Origin: Heracleum sosnowskyi
Lineage: Eukaryota > Streptophyta > Magnoliopsida > Apiales > Apiaceae
Reading direction: 5' to 3'
Assembly: GCA_030848705.1 (NCBI GenBank)
Contig: CM061244.1
Coordinates: forward strand, 45,053,190 to 45,117,189
DNA: 64,000 bases
This document shows, in pieces, positions 53,946-63,537 of this stretch. Position 1 is the first letter of the stretch; each line of letters begins with the position of its first letter. The position numbers and the translations under genes are program-made. The notes under the pieces were generated by a model, which ran no database searches, was not told the origin of the DNA, and saw only the letters and a list, made by a program, of their open reading frames with translations.

Positions 53946-56900
53946 TTTGGTTTTATTGTGTGCAGGGAGACAAAAGGAATCTTTGGTACTTGGATAGTGG
54001 TTGTTCAAGACACATGACTGGTGATTCTACCCTGCTCACAGAGTTTCAGGAAAGAGCTGGCCCTTGTATTGCTTTTGGAGATGACAGCAAATGCTACACT
54101 AAGGGATATGGCTTGATTTCAAAAGAGAATGTCATCATAGATGAGGTTGCATTGATGGATGGTCTTAAGCACAATTTGCTTAGTATCAGCCAACTTTGTG
54201 ACAAAGGATTTTTAGTTATTTTTTCTAAAGAAGCCTGTGTTGTTTCTAAAGGAGGAAACAACAATGTGGTAATGACTGGATTCAGAAGAGGGAATATGTA
54301 CATTGCTGACTTTAGTAGCACAAGTCCAGAAACCATCACTTGTCTTTTCAGCAAGGCAAGCAAGGATGAAAGTTGGCTATGGCACAAGAAATTATCTCAT
54401 CTAAATTTTAAAGTTATGAATGATTTGGTGAGGAAAGATCTTGCTAGAGGAATTCCACAGGTGGAGTTTTCCAAGGATGGTTTGTGTGATGCCTGTCAAA
54501 AAGGGAAACAAAAGAAGGCATCATTCAAAAGCAAGACAGAGTCATCAATTGTTCATCAGCTTGAGTTGCTTCATATGGATTTGTTTGGCCCTGTAAATAT
54601 CATGTCTATTTCAAAGAAGAAATATTGTCTTGTGATTGTTGATGATTTTTCTAGATTTACATGGACTTTCTTTTTGCACTCCAAAGATGAGGCAAGTGAA
54701 ATCATTATCAATCACATCAAGATGGTAAACAATCATCCTGACTTGAAAGTAAGAAGGATTAGGAGTGACAATGGGACAGAATTCAAGAATTCAAGCATGA
54801 AGGTGTTCTGTGAAGAAAATGGTATTTTGCATGAGTTTTCAGCAGCAAGGACACCACAACAAAATGGTGTGGTTGAAAGGAAAAACAGAACACTCATTGA
54901 AGCTGCAAGGACAATGCTAGATGAATCAAAGTTACCAACTTATTTTTGGGCTGAGGCAGTTAATACAGCTTGCTTCACTCAAAATATTTCTTTGATTAAT
55001 CAAGCCAAAGGAATGACCCTTATCAGCTACTCAAAAGAAAGAAGCCACTATTGGATTTTCTTCATGTCTTTGGATGCAAGTGCTTTGTTCTGAGAAATCA
55101 AGCTGAGCATTTGGGGAAATTTGAAGCAAAGGCAGATGAAGCAATATTTGTGGGATATGCAGCAGGGAAAGCCTACAGAGTCTATAATCTCAGAACCAAC
55201 ATTGTTATGGAATCTGTACATGTTGTTTTTGATGATCTCAAAATTCAAGGTCTCTGTGATGAAGGTTTCCATGAAAATCTTTCTTTTGAAAATGAGGAAG
55301 GAGATCAAGTGAATCATGTTAAGGCTACTGAGAAACAGCCTAAAGTTGTTGTATCTAGCACATATGAAAGCAGCAGTGAAGATGAAATTGCTGCATTAAG
55401 ATTGAAAAGAATAGCTGCTATCAGACCAAATGGTCATTTCGTTGACAGTCATGATGATGGATTCGTTGACAGTCAAAATGAGCGTTTCGTTGACAGCCAA
55501 AATGGTCATACCATTGACAGTCATAGAAATTCTTCTAGAAGTGATCAGTTAGGAACAAAAAATTCAGGGGGAGTTTCTCAAGGACAAATATCCAATCAAG
55601 ACAATCATGATCATGAAGCTACCTCTTCAAGAGCAAATCTACCTCCCTCAAGGAAATGGACTAAAGATCATCCCTTTGAACTTATTATAGGTGATGTGTC
55701 TTCAAAAGTCCAAACTAGAAGAGCAACTCAAGAAGAATGTCTATATAGTAGCTTTCTGTCTCAAGATGAGCCAAAGAAAGTTGAGGATGCACTTCTAGAT
55801 CCAGATTGGGTTTTGGCTATGCAAGAGGAGCTAAACCAATTTGAAAGGAACAATGTATGGAAGCTGGTGCCCAAGCCTAAGGACATGAGTGTCATAGGCA
55901 CAAAATGGGTGTTCAGAAACAAGATGGATGAAAATGGCATAGTCACAAGGAACAAAGCTAGATTGGTTACAAAAGGCTATTCACAGGAAGAAGGAATTGA
56001 TTTTGATGAAACCTTTGCTCCTGTTGCTAGACTAGAAGCAATAAGGATTTTCCTAGCCTATGCAGCCCATGCCAATTTCAAAGTCTATCAAATGGATGTG
56101 AAGAGTGCTTTTCTGAATGGGGAATTGGAAGAGGAGGTGTATGTAAGTCAACCTCCTGGTTTTGAAGATGATGATTTTCCAGAATATGTATACTTCCTCC
56201 TCAAAGCACTCTATGGTTTGAAACAATCACCTAGAGCCTGGTATGACACACTTTCACAGTTCCTCCTTGAGAATCACTTCACTAGAGGTACTGTAGATAA
56301 AACTCTTTTTCACAGGGTTGTGAATGGCTCTACTATACTTGTTCAAATTTATGTAGATGACATAATCTTTGGGTCTACAGATGTGAAACTTTGTCAAAAG
56401 TTTGCCAAGCTTATGCAAAGTAAATATGAAATGAGCATGATGGGAGAATTAACTTACTTTCTTGGTCTTCAAGTGAAGCAAGTTAATGAAGGCATTTTCA
56501 TTAGTCAAACAAAATATATTCATGATTTATTAAAGAAGTTTAACTTAATGGAATGCTCTCCTGCCAAAACTCCCATGCCTACTGCCACCAAACTTGAATT
56601 GAATACTAAGGAAAAATCTGTGGACATTTCAAGTTATAGAGGCATGGTAGGCTCACTTTTGTATTTAACAGCTAGTAGACCTGATATTATGTTTGCTACA
56701 TGTCTATGTGCTAGATTTCAAGCTGATCCTAGGGAATCCCATTTAGTTGCTATTAAAAGGATTTTCAGATATCTCAAAGGAACACCAAACCTTGGCATTT
56801 GGTATCCTAGAGAATCTGGCTTTGAACTAATTGGTTATTCAGATGCAGATTTTGCAGGATGTAAAATTGACAGGAAAAGCACAACAGGCACCTGTCAATT

Positions 56901-57294
56901 CTTAGGAAACAAGCTTGTCTCATGGTTCAGCAAGAAACAAAACTCAGTTTCTACCTCCACAGCTGAGGCTGAGTATATTGCAGCTGGAAGTTGTTGTGCA
57001 CAGATTTTATGGATGAAAAATCAACTACTTGATTATGGAATAAGAGTTGAGAAAATTCCTATTTTCTGTGACAACACTAGTGCCATTGCCATTACTGAGA
57101 ATCCAGTGCAGCATTCAAGGACCAAGCACATTGACATCAAGTACCATTTCATTAGAGAACATGTTATGAATGGTACTGTGGAGTTACATTTTGTTCCAAG
57201 TGAACAACAACTTGCAGACATCTTTACCAAGCCACTTGATGAATCATCATTCTCAAGATTAGTAAGTGAGCTAGGTATGCTAAATCTCTCTTAA
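53924..57294 (+). pseudogene. E2 pol, one frameshift
   Basis: First part 53924-55093: protease (YLDSGCSRHMTGD), HHCC zinc region, integrase with HMDLFGPV, RSDNGTEF and VVERKNR. A single-base loss at about 55016-55020 moves the frame; the second part (55051-57294) starts in the integrase C-terminal region and holds RT (KARLVTKGYSQEEG, QMDVKSAFLNG, YVDD) and RNase H (SDADFAGC, STAEAEY, CDNTSAI, ADIFTKPL). All catalytic residues are in place apart from the break. The linker at 55430-55520 contains three FVDSQ/FVDSH-type repeats plus a variant, coded by TTTCGTTGACAGTCA. The frame is open just upstream of a TGTGCAG/GG junction at 53965, as in E1. Confidence 0.92.
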
Positions 57295-57833
57295 TTATTT
57301 TTGAGATATTTGCAAGTTACAATGTAGCCAGAAATTTGCTATGTTTTTCTGTGAATTAATTTTCTCAGGAAAAAGTGAAATTTTGTCTAAGTCAAAATTA
57401 CTATGTCAACGAAACGCACCATTTCGTTGACAGTCTTAGCATTTTTCTGGGTGTTTCGTTGATAGCTCTTTTATATCAACGAAACGCAGCTTTATCAACG
57501 AAATAGACGGGACCTTAAACGCCCAAATCTGATTCGTTGATATAGCGCTTTTAATCTGAACCGTTGAAATTTTGACACGTCTTTTACCACGATCTATGCA
57601 TACACCCCTGTAAGTATAAATCATGGTATTTCTTTAAAAGTAACGGTTATATTTTTAAGCCAATCCAGTAATTTACATTTATTATTGGACTCTTTTTCTG
57701 AGAATTTTTGGGGGAGTATTTAAGAAATTCTATTTTCTTTAATTTCTTTTTACTGTTCTCAAAAATTCCAAAGGCTTTTCTCTCTTCTTCTCTCTAACAA
57801 GCAATTCAGTTCGAAGCTTTTCTTCACACAACA
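57295..57833 (+). other. E2 pol-env spacer
   Basis: 539 bases. TCAACGAAA motifs occur six or more times in both orientations (57405-57570), with a perfect 10 bp hairpin at 57405-57431. At 57704-57716 TTTTGGGGGAGTATTT looks like an internal copy of the terminal PPT. A T/C-rich tract ending CAATTCAG at about 57809 would suit a 3' splice site just before the env-like ATG at 57834. Confidence 0.7.
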
Positions 57834-60800
57834 ATGGCACCCATAGTCAAGCTTATGTCTGTTGGAGGGTTCATCTATGAGAAGAACAACTCCATCCCTT
57901 TTGTTGTCAAGGAAAACCCGAACAGTATCTTTTTCAAGATGATGGACTTCATGAAGAACTTCAAGTTGAGCTATGCAATGTTTCACTCAACTCCTCTCTA
58001 TAATGAGATAATCGAGAAGATCTGGACCTCATGTGAGTATAGTGGAACAAACTACACACTGCAATTCACTCTCCAAGGTAATGAGTACATAGTTAATTCT
58101 GATGTATTGCAAGCATGTCTACATATTCCTGAAAATAACTGTGATGCTTTGCCTACAATCACTGAAATGGTTAACATGCTAAATTCAATAAACTACTCTT
58201 TGCCTACTGATAATCTGGGTAGAATAATTAGGAAAGGTTTGGTTAGGGAATATAGTTATTTAGCTGATGCATTTATCAAGGTCTTTTCTGGAAAGATTAG
58301 TAATTTTGATGCATTAACTAATTTCATGTTGATTCTTTTTACCATGCTCCTAACTGATAGATATTACAACTTTAGAACCCAACTTATGTATGAAATTGGT
58401 GCTAAGTTGGGTGACAAGGCTAATAGGAAAAAGAATATCTACTATGCTAGGTTTCTGATGATGTTGGCTAATCATGTTAGTCCAACACCATTAGTAATCT
58501 CTAACCCTGTTTCCAAGTTTGAGTGTTTTGTGCAAGAAAAGAGAGTATTGACAGACATACTGAGGCTGAACCACAATGGTGATGTTCCAGTGGTGTATCT
58601 GCCAATAATTGAGGTAACTACTGCTATCCCTTCTAGTATAGTTGTTACTTCAACTGTATCACCCAGTCCTGTTGCTGTGGAGTCTGTAGCTGTGACCCAA
58701 CAGGCTCCTGCCCCTGCAACAAAACCAAAATCAAAGAAATCCTCCAAGCCAACCTCAGGTGCTTCCCAAAAGGCACCTGTTGTAAAATCCACTACACAAC
58801 CTAAGGGGAGTGTTGTAGGTGCTGAGAGAGGTGAGGGAAGGGGTGAACATAAAAGAAACCCTAAGGATAAGGAAGGACAGATGAGTGAAATCCAGCCAAG
58901 CCCCATTGTGTCTTCCCAACAAGGCACAATGAGTAAAATGGATTTAAACACAAGTCTAGTTGCATCCTCCCAAAAGGATGTGATTATTGAAACAAGCTCT
59001 CCTCCAAGAGCACACTCCAAAAGGGTAAGGGACACTTCAAGCCCACACTCTACATTTTCCCAATACCAAAGGAGAGTGAAGCAAAAGTCCAAGGGTACAC
59101 AGGGTGCACACACAGTGGAAGCAACACTTCCAGTTTCTCAAATTCAGTTTGATGTAACCCCTATTATTACTCTGGGGTTACAATCCCATTCTCTAAACAT
59201 CAACCTTGAACTATCTCCATCAAATTCACCAACTCTATCTCTAGATGTGGACATGATCCATTCATCTATTCCTGATTCTCCAACTCTAATCTTGGAGAAG
59301 CCCCACTCTGAAGCTGGTGGCCATCACTTGTTAAGTGATTCGTTGGGCCATCAACCAATTTTTTCTGAAGTTTCAAGAGGATCTGTGGACCAATCTCTAA
59401 AATCAATCACCACAGATTCTACTGTAATTTCACTTTCTCAAAGTGCTTTATTGACTTCATCAACGAAACAGCTTCTTTCGTTGACAAGTGTTTCTCCATC
59501 AACGGTATCCATACCATTGACAATTCAAACTACCATTCCGTTGATAGGTCAATCTACACCCCTTATTGAAAATCAAGTTGTTTCCACAACTAGTGTAGAT
59601 GACCTGGTGGTAGTTGAGACACTTTTAGGTTTGAGAGGGAGTGAAATTGAGAGGCTGGCTTGCAGCCAGGCAAAAGGAGAGTCTGAGAGTGAGAGGCTGG
59701 CTATTTCTTCCAGCCAGGCAAAAGGAGAGATTGAGAGTACCACCTTAGTAGGTGAAGGTGAGGGTGTGAGAGGTGTGAGCCATGGGGAGCCCATGATGCA
59801 AGAAAAGAGTGGAGAGAGAGAAGGGACTACAGGAGCAATAAGGATGGAAGCAGCCATTGCTAGTGAGTTAATGAAGGTCAGTGAGGGAGAAAGGGAACTT
59901 ACTTTCCAAGAGCATTATCAACAAACTCTGGATAGTATTTCCCTGGATCCTGAGACCTTTACTCATCCTGTGTCAGCCTATCAAGTTATGGCTCAACAGG
60001 GCAATATGGAGGCAGAAAGGTCACTCAACTTAATTCATACTACTGCATCAATGCAAAGAGCAAAGGATGCCTTGACCAATCTACCTCCAGGAGCTGCAGC
60101 AAGTGGAGACTTTGAGTTTTCTGATGATGAAGACAGCTTTGGTGACAATCTACAGGTGGCCACCACTACACAGACTGGGACTTCTGTGGTGCCTCCTACA
60201 CCAAACTGGCTTTCTCAGGATATGCATGGTAGATGCAACTTGGATGCTGCTATCACAAGGAAGTACAATGAGGCATATCTAGCTCATGAGTCTGCTGAAG
60301 CAAGGGAAAAGAAATTCTACAAGGCCATAATGGATTCTCTGGAAATTCAAAGGCTACAAATGTTGCAGACAAGGATTGAGGCTACAGAAATCAAGGATTC
60401 AATTAGCAACCTTAGGGATGCTACTGACATGAGGCTAGATGAAAAGCTTCCTCTTCACACTGTCTCCAAGATGTCAAGGTTTTTCACCAAGGAACCTGAA
60501 GTGTCCTCATCTTTGAAAACTCTCTCCTCTAGAGTGGACAAAGTTGAGGCTACACTTTCTCACATGCAGAAGGAACAGGAGAAGCAAACTAGCCTACTCA
60601 CCCAGCTTCTGGCAGCTCAAGGAATCCCTATCATCTCACTTGATGATAACAAAAAGGGGGAGAAAACTAAGGAGCTAGAGATACAAATCACAAAGGTTTT
60701 GGTCCCAGCCATCTCCTTGCCAGAAGAGCCATTAGCAATGGGGGAGTTTGGAAAGAATAAAAAGGATGGTATTGACCTGATCCAGGAAGCTTCTATGAGG

Positions 60801-62300
60801 ATGAGACTTGCAGAACAAATCAAAGACCATTGGTCCAACATAGAAGCAAGGGTCAAGAAAATTGTTGGAACTACAAAGGACTCAAATCCATCAACGGATC
60901 AACCATCAACGAATGCCATGGTTCTAGTGTCAACGGAATGGGAGCCACAAACCAATTCTTTCTATAAGGTAGAGCCCCTTCTACATGGAGTCACTCAAGG
61001 TCCAAGGAAGGAAAAAGGACAAACTTCATGCATTAGGGATGTGGAACAAGCTACACTCCAAAGAAGCTTATCTCCCAAGTCCCCTGCTAAACCAAAGGGC
61101 AAAAATATAGCAAGGACTTTCTATCCTGCACCTTATCCAGATGAGCTCAAGCTTCTTGGTCTACTTATCACAAAAAGCAAGGAAAGCAATGATTATGAGA
61201 TAAGGAAGCAAAGGGCAATTATCTACAGGAATGGACAAGAAATCTGTGTTTGGGCTGGTCACCCAAACTTTGCTGAAGCTAAAGCTGAAGAGTCAGAAAG
61301 AGCAGCAATGCAAGCCCTTGCTGTTGCTCAGTCTCTTGATGAAGAAGAAATACAGCTAGAAGAAAAAGCAAGAGAGGAAAGGAGTGCAAAGAAGAGCACA
61401 AGGCAACCAAAGGCAAGAGCTAGGAGAAACATAGCCTTTGAGAATGATGACTCTCAGAGCATTGCATCAGACTCTTCTGTACCAATTGCACCTCCAACAA
61501 TTCCTGATCCAGTTTCAGAGGTAAAGTTAGCCTGTGATCCTAATCATCCTGTAAATTTCCATGATCAGCCAATTGAGCCAAAGGGAGAGCCAATTGAGTT
61601 TGATGAGGCCAACTTTCCAAAATTCCTCTTTGAAATGGATCCAAAGAAGAAATCTAAGCAAAGGGCTACCAAGGCTAAGCCAATTCTGGTAAGGAGACCA
61701 CAAGCTGAGAAATCCCCTACCAACCCAGAAGACTTCATCTACATTGCTGATATCAGGGAGGAGTCTGACATTCATATCAATCTTGATGACCTGGTTGAAG
61801 TGAGAGGAATAGCAGATTCTTACAAACTACCAGAGAGATTGGTATTTGTCTACAAGGGTGGGAGAGAACAGGTTTGGCCTCTACACAGGATTCTGGGAGA
61901 AGACTATCAGACACTGCTATCTGTGTTTAAATGTTTGAAGAAAGATTTTGGTTTTACCAAAACAGCCAAGTCCGAGGTTGTCTCCAAGATTTGCCAAATC
62001 AAAGCTAGCTGGAACAAGCCTGGTGCACTTCCCAGAGTATTGAAGGTCCCTCAAACAGGAAAGATAATTCATCTCCAACCTTTTTGGATGATGGAATTCA
62101 GAGATAAGGACAACTGTAGAAGATTCTTCAGAATAGAAGACCAACTGAAGAAGGCATCCAATGAAACTCTAAGGTTAATGCAATCCAAGTTGGGGAATCA
62201 AGATGAAGAAGAGAAGATTTTCTACAGAAGACTTCAAGCTCAAATTGAGGAGAACAATGCAAGAAAAGGGAAGAAAACAAGACCACAGAGGCAAAGATGA
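57834..62300 (+). CDS. E2 env-like ORF, 1488 residues, intact
   Basis: Single frame from ATG 57834. Residues about 1-260 form the same kind of N-terminal domain as E1 (LQFTLQGNEYIVNSDVLQACL; NFMLILFTMLLTDRYYNF). A long S/T/P/Q-rich middle (about 270-700) follows, then a coiled coil (about 820-960) and a C-terminal part of about 450 residues with KKSTRQPKARARR basic patches and RVLKVPQTGKIIHLQPFWM. It ends in a basic tail (KGKKTRPQRQR). I see no signal peptide and no convincing membrane span. It is intact although gag and pol of the same element are broken. TCAACGAAA motifs occur at 59459-59545 and 60887-60940. The role is unknown; it may bind RNA or particles rather than act as an envelope. 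Confidence 0.85.
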   Translation: MAPIVKLMSVGGFIYEKNNSIPFVVKENPNSIFFKMMDFMKNFKLSYAMFHSTPLYNEIIEKIWTSCEYSGTNYTLQFTLQGNEYIVNSDVLQACLHIPENNCDALPTITEMVNMLNSINYSLPTDNLGRIIRKGLVREYSYLADAFIKVFSGKISNFDALTNFMLILFTMLLTDRYYNFRTQLMYEIGAKLGDKANRKKNIYYARFLMMLANHVSPTPLVISNPVSKFECFVQEKRVLTDILRLNHNGDVPVVYLPIIEVTTAIPSSIVVTSTVSPSPVAVESVAVTQQAPAPATKPKSKKSSKPTSGASQKAPVVKSTTQPKGSVVGAERGEGRGEHKRNPKDKEGQMSEIQPSPIVSSQQGTMSKMDLNTSLVASSQKDVIIETSSPPRAHSKRVRDTSSPHSTFSQYQRRVKQKSKGTQGAHTVEATLPVSQIQFDVTPIITLGLQSHSLNINLELSPSNSPTLSLDVDMIHSSIPDSPTLILEKPHSEAGGHHLLSDSLGHQPIFSEVSRGSVDQSLKSITTDSTVISLSQSALLTSSTKQLLSLTSVSPSTVSIPLTIQTTIPLIGQSTPLIENQVVSTTSVDDLVVVETLLGLRGSEIERLACSQAKGESESERLAISSSQAKGEIESTTLVGEGEGVRGVSHGEPMMQEKSGEREGTTGAIRMEAAIASELMKVSEGERELTFQEHYQQTLDSISLDPETFTHPVSAYQVMAQQGNMEAERSLNLIHTTASMQRAKDALTNLPPGAAASGDFEFSDDEDSFGDNLQVATTTQTGTSVVPPTPNWLSQDMHGRCNLDAAITRKYNEAYLAHESAEAREKKFYKAIMDSLEIQRLQMLQTRIEATEIKDSISNLRDATDMRLDEKLPLHTVSKMSRFFTKEPEVSSSLKTLSSRVDKVEATLSHMQKEQEKQTSLLTQLLAAQGIPIISLDDNKKGEKTKELEIQITKVLVPAISLPEEPLAMGEFGKNKKDGIDLIQEASMRMRLAEQIKDHWSNIEARVKKIVGTTKDSNPSTDQPSTNAMVLVSTEWEPQTNSFYKVEPLLHGVTQGPRKEKGQTSCIRDVEQATLQRSLSPKSPAKPKGKNIARTFYPAPYPDELKLLGLLITKSKESNDYEIRKQRAIIYRNGQEICVWAGHPNFAEAKAEESERAAMQALAVAQSLDEEEIQLEEKAREERSAKKSTRQPKARARRNIAFENDDSQSIASDSSVPIAPPTIPDPVSEVKLACDPNHPVNFHDQPIEPKGEPIEFDEANFPKFLFEMDPKKKSKQRATKAKPILVRRPQAEKSPTNPEDFIYIADIREESDIHINLDDLVEVRGIADSYKLPERLVFVYKGGREQVWPLHRILGEDYQTLLSVFKCLKKDFGFTKTAKSEVVSKICQIKASWNKPGALPRVLKVPQTGKIIHLQPFWMMEFRDKDNCRRFFRIEDQLKKASNETLRLMQSKLGNQDEEEKIFYRRLQAQIEENNARKGKKTRPQRQR

Positions 62301-62482
62301 AAAATCTGCTCAGTCTAGAGGAGCAACTCTGTGCACTTGTTTTGTAAGATTTTCTACTTTGCATTTCAATTAAATTCAATGAAGCTCAATGCAATTTCTA
62401 CTTTTATCATGTGTAAATATGTCTGAGTGTTTTTGTTATCATCAAGGCTCTTGATTTATGGCTGTTATTCTATCAGTCATAA

Positions 62483-62494
62483 ATTGGGGGAGAT
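62483..62494 (+). other. Polypurine tract of E2
   Basis: TTGGGGGAGAT precedes the 3' LTR; same as in E1. Confidence 0.85.
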
Positions 62495-63537
62495 TGTTAG
62501 GAATATGTTGTTCTTGATGATAATTATAAAAACACTTAGTAGATTTTGTATTAAGTCATTTTGTAATTGTCAACGAAATGGCATGCTTTGCAGCATTCCG
62601 TTGATAGGAAGCTCATCAACGAAATGAGTAATGTAGCAATTGCACTGTACAATACTTCACAGTTTGATATGCATTTTGTTGTATGTATTAGATAGGTTTT
62701 CTAAGTCATGTTGACTAAGTACTAGATAGGCAAAATAGGTTGGTTAATTGTAAATATATTATGCCTTGTAATTTTGTCTAAGTGAAGACATGTCAACGGT
62801 ATGAAGATCACTATGTCAACGGTATGGAGTTTACCCATCAACGAAACGAAGGAAACACCATCAACGAAATGAAGGAAACACCATCAACGGAATGAAGAAT
62901 AAAGCTATCAACGAAACACATCTCCCTGCTATCAACGAATCACTATTGCTTTTTGAACAGTTGACAAAGTGATAGTGACAGTTTACTGAACAGATCTAAA
63001 GGAGATATGGAAGTGTACTTTGCATTGGAAGCCGTCAAAATGGTTACTGGAAATAAGGAAACATTCCAATTTCCAATAAGGCTCTTGGGAATGATTAAAA
63101 TAAGAATGAATTCAAAAGCAAAGATCTCCAAGGACCATTGGACAAAAGGAATGAAAAGCAAGCTACTGATGGTTACTACTATTGTTCTTTAGTTTAGCCA
63201 AACGTAGAATTGTAAACTTGGGTATATATAACCAAGTGTAGCAGTTACTTTAAGAGTAAGAGAAGAAAAACAAATAGTTTGTATTAGCTATCTTTGAGAG
63301 CATACTTCTCTACAATCTTGTAACTGAGCAGCTGTGTACATTTTGTATCACAGATTATTTCCGCAATAAAAATCACTTCAGTTGGATCATCAAACAATCC
63401 AACTGAAATTATTTATGTGCTTGTGATTTTTACTTTAAGTTCAGTTTTTATTTGTAAGTTGTTTTAAGTTTAAGAAATATCAAGAATTGTATTCAACCCC
63501 CCCTTCTACAATTCTGTTAGGTTATTTGGGATTAACA
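62495..63537 (+). repeat. 3' LTR of E2
   Basis: 1043 bp, paired with 50369-51411. The motif array is retained, with C/T exchange inside two motif copies (AACGAAATGAAGG and AACGAAACGAAGG are swapped between the LTRs), and a GAAGAC/GAATTC change. Followed by TSD TAGAA at 63538-63542. Confidence 0.95.

Larger units (their letters stand above)
50369..63537 (+). mobile_element. Complete Ty1/copia element E2, SIRE/Maximus type, 13.2 kb
   Basis: Paired 1043 bp LTRs with a perfect TSD, PBS, gag, pol, 1488-codon env-like ORF and PPT, in the same order as E1. By eye the LTRs differ at roughly 13 positions (about 1.2 percent), so E2 is older than E1. Gag has a frame change near 52560 and pol a 1-base loss near 55016; the env-like ORF is intact. 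Its private motif is TCAACGAAA / TTTCGTTGA. It is inserted into the E5 env-like ORF. Confidence 0.95.

Noticed and set aside
55430..55525. CRISPR-like spaced repeats in the E2 linker
   Set aside because: Repeats are about 12 bases in an open pol frame with short uneven spacing, and the same word is found all over the element; this is eukaryotic retroelement DNA.
58472..59113. 213-codon reverse-strand ORF
   Set aside because: Lies opposite the low-complexity middle of the E2 env-like ORF; hydrophobic composition is a by-product of the S/T/P/Q-rich sense strand.
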